64,000 nt of DNA from Ferrovum myxofaciens (lineage in GTDB: Bacteria; Pseudomonadota; Gammaproteobacteria; Burkholderiales; Ferrovaceae), in NCBI RefSeq assembly GCF_000735045.1, contig NZ_JPOQ01000074.1, forward strand, positions 62,001 to 126,000. The letters run 5' to 3'. Shown here piece by piece: positions 1-7,842 of the stretch. The position numbers and the translations under genes were made by a program. How positions within the stretch are numbered: the stretch's first letter is position 1; each line of letters starts with the position of its first letter. The notes under the pieces are model-generated. The model did no database searches. It was not told the DNA's origin and saw nothing but the letters and a program-made list of their open reading frames with translations.

Positions 1-62
1 TTCCAGAATGGGCAGAACGGATTCGCAGGCTTGAAATGGCGCAGGTGCAGCATGATCACTAA
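1..62 (+). CDS. lpxD: LpxD C-terminus (partial)
   Basis: The window opens inside a gene. Frame 3 reads 19 residues (PEWAERIRRLEMAQVQHDH) and then a TAA stop at 60-62. The tail resembles the end of UDP-3-O-acylglucosamine N-acyltransferase, which often finishes with a Trp-containing segment and a short helix. The stronger argument is position, because lpxD is normally the gene just before fabZ and lpxA in proteobacteria. Only the last residues are visible, so the assignment rests mainly on context. Confidence 0.6.
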   Translation, partial: PEWAERIRRLEMAQVQHDH

Positions 63-83
63 ATTAAGAAGGGAGAATGAACG

Positions 84-539
84 ATGAGTGGCATGGACAT
101 CAATGAAATCATGGAATACCTTCCTCATCGGTATCCTTTTCTCATGGTCGATCGGGTTCTGGAGGTTACGCCGGGCAAGTCCATTGTGGCGATCAAAAAT
201 GTCAGTCGTAACGAAGAGTATTTTCAAGGACATTTCCCTCACCATCCGGTTATGCCCGGTGTGTTGATCATCGAATCCCTGGCTCAAGCAGCTGCTCTGC
301 TCAGTTTCAAGACGGAAGGCATCAAGCCGGATGGAAAAATCGTGACCTATTTCGTCGGAATTGATCAAGCCCGTTTTCGCAATCCGGTTTTTCCCGGCGA
401 TCAGTTGCGGCTTGAGGTCTCCTTGTTGCGGCATTCCTATAAAATCTGGAAGTTTTCTGCCAAAGCCTGGGTGGAAGATCGCGTGGCGGCAGAGGCCCAA
501 CTGATGTGCGCAGAAAAAAATCTGGTCGAATCCGCGTAA
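84..539 (+). CDS. fabZ: 3-hydroxyacyl-[acyl-carrier-protein] dehydratase FabZ
   Basis: FabZ dehydrates 3-hydroxyacyl-ACP to trans-2-enoyl-ACP in cytoplasmic fatty acid elongation. The 151-residue protein has the family length and the hot-dog fold signature: [13 protein letters not shown] near residues 13-25 and [12 protein letters not shown] near 49-60, with His50 and Glu64 as the expected catalytic pair. A purine-rich GAAGGGAG lies upstream of the ATG at 84; a second ATG at 93 is possible. It sits between lpxD and lpxA in the usual lipid A operon, where FabZ and LpxA compete for the 3-hydroxyacyl-ACP pool. Confidence 0.97.
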   Translation: MSGMDINEIMEYLPHRYPFLMVDRVLEVTPGKSIVAIKNVSRNEEYFQGHFPHHPVMPGVLIIESLAQAAALLSFKTEGIKPDGKIVTYFVGIDQARFRNPVFPGDQLRLEVSLLRHSYKIWKFSAKAWVEDRVAAEAQLMCAEKNLVESA

Positions 540-548
540 AACTCATTC

Positions 549-1346
549 ATGAATCCCTGGAATTCTGAAGATGTTCTCCGTCATCCGACGGCCTTGATTC
601 ATCCTGACGCAGTACTGGCGCCCAATGTGCGGGTCGGCGCTTACAGTTTGATCGGTCCCGGTGTCACGGTGGGCGCAGGAACGGTCATCCATGACCATGT
701 GCGCATTGCAGGCCGGACCACCATCGGCCAACGTAACCGGATCTACTCATTTTGTTCTTTGGGGGGCGAACCTCAGGACAAAAAGTACCGGGGTGAAGAG
801 TCGGCCTTGGAGATTGGCGATGACAACACCATTCGCGAGTTTTGTACCTTCAATCTGGGCACCGAAGAGGATGTGGGGGTGACCCGACTGGGGAACCATA
901 ACTGGATCATGGCCTACGTTCATCTGGCCCATGACTGTCAGGTGGGTCACCATACCACTTTTGCCAACCATGCCACCTTGGCCGGGCATGTTCATGTGGG
1001 CGACTGGGTGACGCTGGGGGGGTTTGTTGGGGTGCACCAATTCGTACGGATTGGTGCACACAGTTTCATTGGCATTTCTGCGGTCATCACTCAGGATGTT
1101 CCTCCTTATCTGCTGGTGGCAGGAATTCCGGCGGCACCCCACGGCATCAATGCAGAAGGGTTGAAGCGCCGAGGATTCACGACAGAAGAGTTGAGTGTGC
1201 TCAAACAGGCATACCGCAAATTATATCGTTCGGGATTATCCCTGGAACAGGCCCAGCAGGAACTGACGCTTTTGGCACAGAACGCGCCCTGTGTGCTTCC
1301 CTTGCGGGAATTTCTTGACCAGTCTGCCCGCGGTATCCTGCGCTGA
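549..1346 (+). CDS. lpxA: UDP-N-acetylglucosamine acyltransferase LpxA
   Basis: LpxA transfers a 3-hydroxyacyl chain from ACP to UDP-GlcNAc, the first step of lipid A synthesis. The 265-residue protein shows hexapeptide-repeat sequence over residues 15-190, typical of a left-handed beta helix, followed by a helical C-terminal part. The AHDC motif near residues 127-130 carries His128, matching the catalytic His of the family. It starts 10 bases after the fabZ stop and ends 2 bases before lpxB, so co-transcription is likely. Confidence 0.97.
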   Translation: MNPWNSEDVLRHPTALIHPDAVLAPNVRVGAYSLIGPGVTVGAGTVIHDHVRIAGRTTIGQRNRIYSFCSLGGEPQDKKYRGEESALEIGDDNTIREFCTFNLGTEEDVGVTRLGNHNWIMAYVHLAHDCQVGHHTTFANHATLAGHVHVGDWVTLGGFVGVHQFVRIGAHSFIGISAVITQDVPPYLLVAGIPAAPHGINAEGLKRRGFTTEELSVLKQAYRKLYRSGLSLEQAQQELTLLAQNAPCVLPLREFLDQSARGILR

Positions 1347-1348
1347 TC

Positions 1349-2488
1349 ATGCGCATTGGCGTGGTGGCAGGGGAGGCGTCCGGAGATATGCTGGGGGAAG
1401 CCTTGATGCATGCCGTGCGTCAACATTATCCTGAGGCAACTTTTGAGGGCATTGCGGGTCCGCGCATGCAGGCCCTGGGGGCCCGCTCCCTGTTTCCCAT
1501 GGAAGCTTTGTCGGTGCGGGGTTATTGGGAAGTCTTGCGTGCACTTCCGCGTCTGTTATGGATTCGGTGGCAGTTACGGCGCCATTTTCTGAGTCATCCG
1601 CCCGATCTTTTTGTGGGCATCGATGCCCCTGACTTCAATCTGGGGTTAGAGAAAGCGCTCAAGGAGGGACGCATTCCCACCTTGCAGATGGTGGCACCCA
1701 CTGTCTGGGCCTGGCGTGCAGAACGGTTGCCTGGAATTCGTGCGGCTGTCTCCGGCATTCTCTCCATTTTCCCTTTTGAAGCCCCGATTTTCGAACAAGC
1801 GGGCATTCCTCTGACTTACATCGGTCATCCTTTGGTGCACCGTCTGCCTCCACCAGACCGAGCCCAGGCCCGTGCGGCTTTGGACCCCACCTGGTCGGGG
1901 GACTGGATCGCCTTGTTGCCCGGCAGTCGAATGTCCGAACTGGAATATCACGGGCGCCTGTTTCTGGAGACGGCATTGCGTCTTCAGCGGGATTTTCCAC
2001 AACGGCGTTTTGCCGTTCCCTTGATCAATGCGGGAACCCGAGACTATTTTCAGCGATTGTTGCGTGAACCGGCCTATGCCTCCTTGCCGGTGACGGTATT
2101 TGAAGAAGATGCTACCCGCATTCTCGCCGGCGCCGAGGTAGCCCTGGTGGCTTCCGGTACCGCAACGCTGGAAGCCGCCTTGCTGGAATGTCCCCAGATT
2201 CTGACCTATCGGTTGTCCGGGTTGACGGCTTGGCTGGTGCGGCGCAAGGGGGTGAAGGGCTGGGTGGGATTGCCCAATATCATCCTGGGGCGTGCCGTGG
2301 TTCCCGAGATTTTGCAAGAACAGGCGACTCCCGACCGTTTGGCCGAAGAATTGGGTAATTTGCTGCGGGATGCCGAGCGTCGTGCAGAGATGCGCCAGTC
2401 CTTTCAGGAGGTACGCCGAAGGCTGCAAGCCGATACCATGGGCGCATTGGTGCGTGGTGTGGAAAGGGCATTGACCCATGCGCCCTGA
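1349..2488 (+). CDS. lpxB: Lipid-A-disaccharide synthase LpxB
   Basis: LpxB condenses 2,3-diacylglucosamine-1-phosphate with UDP-2,3-diacylglucosamine to form the lipid A disaccharide at the inner face of the cytoplasmic membrane. The 379-residue protein is full length and starts with the family pattern MRIGVVAGEASGDMLG. It also has the GSR segment (LLPGSRMSELEYH) and a C-terminal ASGTATLEAALL nucleotide-sugar motif. The coding region follows lpxA after 2 bases and overlaps rnhB by 11 bases, which suggests translational coupling. Confidence 0.97.
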   Translation: MRIGVVAGEASGDMLGEALMHAVRQHYPEATFEGIAGPRMQALGARSLFPMEALSVRGYWEVLRALPRLLWIRWQLRRHFLSHPPDLFVGIDAPDFNLGLEKALKEGRIPTLQMVAPTVWAWRAERLPGIRAAVSGILSIFPFEAPIFEQAGIPLTYIGHPLVHRLPPPDRAQARAALDPTWSGDWIALLPGSRMSELEYHGRLFLETALRLQRDFPQRRFAVPLINAGTRDYFQRLLREPAYASLPVTVFEEDATRILAGAEVALVASGTATLEAALLECPQILTYRLSGLTAWLVRRKGVKGWVGLPNIILGRAVVPEILQEQATPDRLAEELGNLLRDAERRAEMRQSFQEVRRRLQADTMGALVRGVERALTHAP

Positions 2489-3089
2489 TTTTTGTTACCG
2501 TGCTCAGGATAGCCTGCCTGAATTTCCCGCCGGCGCCTGTGGCGTGGATGAGGCCGGACGGGGGCCCCTGGCCGGTCCGGTGCTGGCAGCTGCCGTCATT
2601 CTGCCCATAGAGGTGGAGTTGAAGGGGCTGAAGGATTCAAAATTGTTAAGTCCTCCCCAGCGCATCCGTCTGGCCACTGAAATCAGGGCGGTAGCTCTGA
2701 CCTGGGCTATTGGAGAAGCTTCTGCAGCAGAAATCGATGCCCTGAATATTTTGCAGGCCACGTTATTGGCGATGCAAAGGGCCTTGGCAGGGCTGACGCA
2801 GGCACCCACGGAGGTTTGGGTGGATGGACTTCATGCGCCCTCCTTTTTCCGGCTCAGTCGAGCGGTGGTCAAAGGGGACCAACGGGTGACCAGCATCTCC
2901 GCTGCTTCCATTCTGGCCAAAACAGTGCGGGATGCGCATATGATTCACATGGCTGACCTTTATCCGGGCTATGGTTTCGAGCGGCATAAGGGCTATGCCA
3001 GTGCGGCACATCGTGCTGCACTCCAGCGCCAGGGGCCTTGTCCCGAGCACCGGCGCAGTTTTGCCCCGGTGCGGGCGCTGTTGCCATGA
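2478..3089 (+). CDS. rnhB: Ribonuclease HII
   Basis: RNase HII cleaves RNA in RNA/DNA hybrids and at misincorporated ribonucleotides. The 203-residue protein has the diagnostic CGVDEAGRGPLAGPV motif near residues 21-35, with Asp24 and Glu25 as metal ligands. Later acidic residues lie in KGDQ and TVRDAHM. It overlaps the lpxB end by 11 bases and the following methyltransferase by 4, continuing the operon. The order lpxB-rnhB-trmH is usual in betaproteobacteria. Confidence 0.95.
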   Translation: MRPDFCYRAQDSLPEFPAGACGVDEAGRGPLAGPVLAAAVILPIEVELKGLKDSKLLSPPQRIRLATEIRAVALTWAIGEASAAEIDALNILQATLLAMQRALAGLTQAPTEVWVDGLHAPSFFRLSRAVVKGDQRVTSISAASILAKTVRDAHMIHMADLYPGYGFERHKGYASAAHRAALQRQGPCPEHRRSFAPVRALLP

Positions 3090-3859
3090 AAATTGCTCGT
3101 TCCCCTGCCTTGCGCCTGTGGGGGCGCCTGGCAGAGTCCGCCCATGTTCGCCGCAAAGAACGACAAACGGTATTGGAAGGAGCGCATTTGCTACAAGCTT
3201 ACCAAGCCAAAGGTGGGGTTCCCCTGCATTGGTTCATTCGCGCGAGCGCCGTGGCAGATCCGGAAGTGTGTGCCTTGCAAAGCCATTCCCTGTGGCCGGA
3301 AGCCGTGGTGATTGCCGATGATCTGTTTGATGAATACTCTTCTCTCCAGTCACCTGGCGGGGTGGCTGCGCTGGTTTTCTGGCCTGCTGCGCCCGCTTCC
3401 TTGCCCACAGAAGAATCCTGTCTGGTGCTGGATGGTTTGCAGGATCCAGGTAACGTGGGAACGCTCCTGCGCTCTGCTGCAGCGGCAGGAATGTCCACCG
3501 TGGTTTGCGCTACGGGGACCGTGCAGGTTTGGTCTCCCAAAGTATTGCGTGCGGGAATGGGGGCCCATTTTCAATTGACCTTGCATGAAGGTGCGGACCT
3601 GCAAGATTGGTTACCCGGTTATTCCGGGACCATTCTGGGGGCAGAGCGCGGGGCTTCTCGCGCCTATGATGATTTCGATCTCAGAGGGACAGTGGCGCTG
3701 GTGATCGGGAATGAGGGGACCGGGTTGACCCACGAGGTTCGGGGTCTGCTCCATGAGCGAATAGGGGTTCCCATGAGTGCCGGCGTGGAATCCCTCAACG
3801 CGGGGGTGGCAGGATCCATTCTGTTGTTTGAACGGCAGCGCCAACTACGCTCCTCTTGA
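3086..3859 (+). CDS. SPOUT-family RNA 2'-O-methyltransferase (TrmH/RlmB-like)
   Basis: The 257-residue protein has an N-terminal substrate-binding region (starting MKIARSPALRLWGRL) and a C-terminal SPOUT methyltransferase domain. SPOUT motif 1 is in LDGLQDPGNVGTLLRSA, motif 2 in VIGNEGTGLTHEV and motif 3 in SLNAGVAGSILLFE. Such enzymes methylate the ribose of a tRNA or rRNA nucleotide with SAM. The ATG at 3086 overlaps the rnhB stop (ATGA); a longer in-frame extension upstream lies inside rnhB and is not needed. The exact RNA target cannot be read from the sequence. Confidence 0.88.
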   Translation: MKIARSPALRLWGRLAESAHVRRKERQTVLEGAHLLQAYQAKGGVPLHWFIRASAVADPEVCALQSHSLWPEAVVIADDLFDEYSSLQSPGGVAALVFWPAAPASLPTEESCLVLDGLQDPGNVGTLLRSAAAAGMSTVVCATGTVQVWSPKVLRAGMGAHFQLTLHEGADLQDWLPGYSGTILGAERGASRAYDDFDLRGTVALVIGNEGTGLTHEVRGLLHERIGVPMSAGVESLNAGVAGSILLFERQRQLRSS

Positions 3860-3869
3860 AGGTCGGATT

Positions 3870-3898
3870 CAGACAAAACCCTTGGGCTTGGCTATAAT
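3870..3898 (+). promoter_or_regulatory. Sigma-70-like promoter for the oxalyl-CoA gene unit
   Basis: A perfect -10 box TATAAT lies at 3893-3898. CAGACA at 3870-3875 matches four of six -35 positions, and the spacer is exactly 17 bases. It falls in the short gap after the methyltransferase gene and would place the transcript start near 3905, about 60 bases before the next start codon. Confidence 0.6.
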
Positions 3899-3925
3899 CG
3901 AAACTTTGAAAGAAAATTTTTGCTT

Positions 3926-3943
3926 AACCCCCCTGAGGGGGTT
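3926..3943 (+). promoter_or_regulatory. GC-rich hairpin in the 5' leader
   Basis: AACCCCC (3926-3932) pairs with GGGGGTT (3937-3943) around a CTGA loop, giving a perfect 7-bp stem. It lies between the predicted transcript start and the ribosome binding site GGAG at 3954-3957. No uridine tract follows, so a 5'-UTR structure (stability or translation control) is more likely than a terminator. Confidence 0.4.
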
Positions 3944-3963
3944 TGACCCAGACGGAGAAATTG

Positions 3964-5649
3964 ATGGAGACGACTGCAACCCCAACCCCTGACCATGCCC
4001 AAACCTTGAGTGGTGGGCAGATTGTCGCAAAAATGCTCAAGCAGGAGGGGGTCAAGCATATCTTCACCATCTCCGGCGGTCATATTATCGACATCTATAA
4101 TGGTTGTCTGGACGAAGGAATCCGCATCGTGGATGTGCGTCACGAGCAGGTGGCAGCGCATGCGGCTGATGCGGCGGCACGGATCACGGGCGGAGTGGGG
4201 TGTGCCGTGGTGACGGCAGGTCCTGGAACCACCGATGCAGTGACGGGGGTGGCCAACGCTTTTCGTGCTGAAAGTCCTATGTTGTTGATTGGCGGAGGAG
4301 GGCCCCTCAAACAGTATCGCATGGGTGCGTTGCAGGACTTGCCCCATGTGGCCATGATGACTCCCATTTCAAAATTTTCTTCCACGGTGATGACCACGGA
4401 ACGTTGCGCGGAAATGATGGGACAATCGATTCGCGAAATGTTTCATGGAGCACCGGGGCCAGGATATCTGGAAATTCCCCATGACGTTCTGGATGCGCGG
4501 GTGGAGGTGTCCAAGGTACGGATTCCGGTTAATTACCGGGTCAAGGGCGAGTTTATCGGGGACCCCAACGAAATTGCCCGGGCTGCCGAGGCGTTGGCCC
4601 GTGCCGAACGGCCAGTCGCCTTGTTTGGTACACAGGCGCGTACCTGTCGTGCCCATGAGGCCATCGACCGCCTTGCCCGGCATTTCAATATGCCCATTTA
4701 TGTGAATGGCGCAGCGCGAGGGACTTTGCCGCGTACTCATCCCTATGGTTTGATGTCTTCACGCAAGACGGCCTTTGATCAGGCCGATGTCATCCTTCTG
4801 GCGGGAACACCCCTGGATTTTCGCATGGGATATGGGCGTCGTCTCAATCCCAAGGCGACCATCATCATTCTCGACATGGATTATCGCAATGTGGGGTATA
4901 ACCGGGATTTTGACATCGGTCTGGTCGGGAACATTCGTGCGGTGGTGAATGGCCTGTGCGATGCCTCTGCCGGGGACACGGCCCGTCGTCATGACCCATT
5001 CCTTGATTTATTGCGTTCTGAAGAAGCCAAATCCCAGGACAAGAACCGGGCCATTATCGACGCCAATGCCACGCCCATTCATCCCATCCGGTTGGTTCAT
5101 GAAATTAATGAATTTCTGTTGGAAGATACGGTTTATATCGGGGATGGGGGCGACATTGTGACCTTTTCCGGATCGGTGGTGCGTCCCCATAAACCCGGGG
5201 GGTGGATGGACCCAGGGCCCTTGGGAACCTTGGGGGTGGGGACAGGGTTTGCGATGGCCTCCAAATTGTTGCAGCCTGAACGTGACGTGGTGGTGTTGTT
5301 CGGAGATGGGTCCTTCGGTTTGACTGGGTTTGATTTCGAAACCATGGTGCGTAACAAATTGCCTTTTGTCGGGGTGATCGGCAACAACGCTTCCTGGAAC
5401 CAGATTCGTTACGGACAAGCCCGGAAGTATGGGGCGGAGCGGGGCGATGTAGGAAATATCCTTGATGATGTGCGCTTTGATCGCTTTGCTGAGTCCATGG
5501 GGGGCTTCGGGATTCGGGTGACCGACCCGGCGGACATCCGTCCGGCTCTGGAAAAAGCACGGGATTCCGGAAAACCGGCCCTGGTGGATGTGGTCATCGA
5601 CCGCGAGAAATATTCTAGCGGAACGATGAATCAGACCATGTACAAATAA
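3964..5649 (+). CDS. TPP-dependent oxalyl-CoA decarboxylase-like enzyme
   Basis: This 561-residue protein is a full-length thiamine-diphosphate decarboxylase of the acetolactate synthase/oxalyl-CoA decarboxylase superfamily. The conserved Glu that activates TPP is Glu61 (DVRHEQ). The TPP/Mg motif runs from GDG at 447-449 to NN at 474-475. The ATG at 3964 is chosen because GGAG sits 6 bases upstream; a TTG at 3943 has no such site. The next gene is clearly formyl-CoA:oxalate CoA-transferase-like, so decarboxylation of oxalyl-CoA to formyl-CoA and CO2 is the best guess. The active-site stretch after the NN pair (ASWNQIRYG) differs from the GIYKGN-type stretch of classical oxalyl-CoA decarboxylases, so another 2-hydroxyacyl- or 2-oxoacyl-CoA is possible. 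Confidence 0.72.
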   Translation: METTATPTPDHAQTLSGGQIVAKMLKQEGVKHIFTISGGHIIDIYNGCLDEGIRIVDVRHEQVAAHAADAAARITGGVGCAVVTAGPGTTDAVTGVANAFRAESPMLLIGGGGPLKQYRMGALQDLPHVAMMTPISKFSSTVMTTERCAEMMGQSIREMFHGAPGPGYLEIPHDVLDARVEVSKVRIPVNYRVKGEFIGDPNEIARAAEALARAERPVALFGTQARTCRAHEAIDRLARHFNMPIYVNGAARGTLPRTHPYGLMSSRKTAFDQADVILLAGTPLDFRMGYGRRLNPKATIIILDMDYRNVGYNRDFDIGLVGNIRAVVNGLCDASAGDTARRHDPFLDLLRSEEAKSQDKNRAIIDANATPIHPIRLVHEINEFLLEDTVYIGDGGDIVTFSGSVVRPHKPGGWMDPGPLGTLGVGTGFAMASKLLQPERDVVVLFGDGSFGLTGFDFETMVRNKLPFVGVIGNNASWNQIRYGQARKYGAERGDVGNILDDVRFDRFAESMGGFGIRVTDPADIRPALEKARDSGKPALVDVVIDREKYSSGTMNQTMYK

Positions 5650-5668
5650 TTGCAGGAGACAGGGATTC

Positions 5669-6910
5669 ATGGACAAAGCATTGGCAGGTATACGTATCCT
5701 TGACATGACTCATGTGCAGGCCGGGCCCACGGCATCCCAGCTGTTGGCATGGTTGGGAGCGGATGTGATCAAATTTGAACCACCCGGCGGTGATATCACC
5801 CGTGGACAGTTGCGGGATATTCCCGGAGCAGACAGTCTGTATTTCACCATGCTCAACTGCAACAAACGGTCGATTACGGTGAACATGAAAAAGCCTGCGG
5901 GCAAGGAGGTCTTTGAAGCCCTCCTGCAGGAATGCGATGTCATCATGGAAAATTTTGGCCCCGGCGTGCTCGATCGGCTGGGCTACAACTGGGAAGCCAT
6001 TCATGCGAAGAACCCGCGCATCGTCATGGCTTCCATCAAGGGATTCGGCTCTACCGGCCCCTATGCCGAATTCAAGGCCTATGAAAACGTGGCTCAGGCC
6101 ATGGGGGGGTCCATGAGTACCACGGGGTTCAATGATGGCCCCCCATTGGTCACGGGGGCACAGATTGGAGATTCGGGGACCGGTCTGCACTTGGCCATCG
6201 GCATCCTGGCTGCACTCAATGCGCGCCACCGAACAGGACGCGGCCAGTTTGTGGAAGTGGCCATGATGGATGCAGTCATGAATCTGTGTCGGGTCAAGTT
6301 TCGCGACCATCAGCGTTTGACTCGTGGGACCTTGCCCGAATACTCGGTGTCCACGGCGGAAAGTGTGGCAACCCCGCGTAGCGGTAATGATTCGGGGGGA
6401 GGGCAGTTGGGGAATGCCATTCGTTGCAAGCCCGGAGGTCCCAATGATTTCATTTATGTGGTGGTTCAGGAAGTGGTTTGGGAGGCCTTGGCCCGCCGGA
6501 TCGGCGGAGAGGCAATGGTGACGGACCCACGTTTTTCAACCTTGACCGAACGGCGTAAAAATCAGTCTCAGATGTGGCAAATTCTGGAAAATTTTGCGCT
6601 GGATCATACCAAGCAAGAATTGATGGCCTTGCTCAATGAACTGGATGTGCCCTGCGGTCCCATCATGAGCACGCAGGATCTGGCAGAAGATGCGCATGTC
6701 CACTTGCGCGAGATGTATGTTCCACTGGACCATCCGGAACGAGGACCTTGGCACAATGTCGGGATGCCCATCAAGTTGTCCAATAACAAGGTGGACATCA
6801 CCCGTTCTCCTCTGTTGGGTGAGCATACCGATGAACTTTTGCAGGAAATCCTGCAATGGTCACCCGAGACCATCGAACGTCATCGTCAGAATGGAGCTTT
6901 TGACAAATGA
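5669..6910 (+). CDS. frc: Formyl-CoA:oxalate CoA-transferase (class III, CaiB/BaiF family)
   Basis: Class III CoA-transferases of this type move CoA from formyl-CoA to oxalate, giving oxalyl-CoA and formate. The 413-residue protein keeps the N-terminal VQAGP motif with Gln17 and the catalytic Asp at 168 in QIGDSGTG. It also has a glycine-rich loop GGGQ at 243-246, which in formyl-CoA transferases covers the active site and sets them apart from other CaiB relatives. It follows the TPP enzyme by 19 bases (with AGGAGA upstream of the ATG) and overlaps the next gene by 4 bases. Together with its neighbour it forms a complete oxalate-decarboxylating cycle. Confidence 0.88.
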   Translation: MDKALAGIRILDMTHVQAGPTASQLLAWLGADVIKFEPPGGDITRGQLRDIPGADSLYFTMLNCNKRSITVNMKKPAGKEVFEALLQECDVIMENFGPGVLDRLGYNWEAIHAKNPRIVMASIKGFGSTGPYAEFKAYENVAQAMGGSMSTTGFNDGPPLVTGAQIGDSGTGLHLAIGILAALNARHRTGRGQFVEVAMMDAVMNLCRVKFRDHQRLTRGTLPEYSVSTAESVATPRSGNDSGGGQLGNAIRCKPGGPNDFIYVVVQEVVWEALARRIGGEAMVTDPRFSTLTERRKNQSQMWQILENFALDHTKQELMALLNELDVPCGPIMSTQDLAEDAHVHLREMYVPLDHPERGPWHNVGMPIKLSNNKVDITRSPLLGEHTDELLQEILQWSPETIERHRQNGAFDK

Positions 6911-7842
6911 AAGCAGTGATCATTGGACAGCAGGATTTTGGAAAAGCCGTACTGGAAGCCTTTCTGGACCGTCAAGACGAAGTGGTGGGCGTATTTTGCG
7001 CGCCGGAAAAAGAAGGGGCCAGACCTGACCCTCTGCGGGTGGCTGCTCAGGAAAAGGGGATCCGGGTCATTCAATTGCCCAGCCTGAAAACACCAGAGGC
7101 CATCCAGGTCCTGCGTGAACTGGCGCCGGAAATCGGGGTCATGGCTTATGTGCTGCAATTTGTCCCCCAGGAATTTGTAACCATTCCCACCCATGGAATG
7201 ATTCAGTACCATCCCTCACTGCTGCCCCGCTATCGGGGCCCCAGTTCCATCAACTGGCCCATACTGCGCGGGGATCGTGAAACCGGTCTGACTGTTTTTC
7301 GTCCTACCGACGGGCTGGATGAGGGCCCCATTATTCTGCAAAAAAAGGTTCCCATTGGGCCGGAAGATACCTTGGGTTCGCTGTATTTCGATCATCTTTT
7401 TCCCTTGGGCGTACAAGCCTTGCTGGAAGCCACCGATCAGATATTGGCGGGGACGCATCAGGAAATGGTGCAGGATGAGGAACTGGCCAGTTATGAAGGC
7501 TGGTGTCGGAGTGCCGAGTCCGAGATTCATTGGGCACAGCATGTGACGGTCATCCATGATCTGATCCGGGGGTGTAACCCGGCCCCGGGAGCCTGGACCT
7601 TGCTGGGTGGAAAGAAACTCCAGATTTTTGAAGTCCGCAAACATCTGTTCCGAACTTTTGGTGCCGTGCGGGGTAAAGTCGGGGAAATTTCCGGAATGAC
7701 CGATCAGGGATTTTTGGTCACCGTCCAAGGGGGGCAGATTGAAATTCTGCGGGTAAAACTCGAAGGCGGCAAGAAAGTGGATGCCCGTCCCTTTGCGGAA
7801 GAACAGGGACTGCAAGTGGGGATGCGTTTGGGAACTAGTTGA
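6907..7842 (+). CDS. Formyltransferase/formyl-THF hydrolase-like protein
   Basis: The 311-residue protein has a formyltransferase N-terminal domain (about 1-200) and a small C-terminal OB-like domain, the layout of methionyl-tRNA formyltransferase and of the hydrolase part of 10-formyl-THF dehydrogenase. The folate-site motif HPSLLPRYRG has His102, and DGLDEG has Asp138, matching the catalytic His and Asp. The surrounding YHPSLLP, SSINW and DGLDEGPI are closest to the formyl-THF dehydrogenase type. The Asn used by tRNA formyltransferases two residues before the His is Gln100 here. It overlaps frc by 4 bases (ATGA), which suggests a role in handling the formyl group from formyl-CoA. It also overlaps the convergent holA stop by 8 bases. 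Confidence 0.75.
   Translation: MKAVIIGQQDFGKAVLEAFLDRQDEVVGVFCAPEKEGARPDPLRVAAQEKGIRVIQLPSLKTPEAIQVLRELAPEIGVMAYVLQFVPQEFVTIPTHGMIQYHPSLLPRYRGPSSINWPILRGDRETGLTVFRPTDGLDEGPIILQKKVPIGPEDTLGSLYFDHLFPLGVQALLEATDQILAGTHQEMVQDEELASYEGWCRSAESEIHWAQHVTVIHDLIRGCNPAPGAWTLLGGKKLQIFEVRKHLFRTFGAVRGKVGEISGMTDQGFLVTVQGGQIEILRVKLEGGKKVDARPFAEEQGLQVGMRLGTS

Noticed and set aside
1646-2479. 277-codon frame on the minus strand
   Set aside because: It lies entirely inside lpxB, which has full-length family motifs; the antisense product (HPLAPHQPSRQ-type composition) shows no recognisable fold.
3943-3963. TTG-initiated extension of the oxalyl-CoA decarboxylase-like protein
   Set aside because: The TTG lies at the edge of the leader hairpin and has no ribosome binding site, while the ATG at 3964 has GGAG 6 bases upstream.
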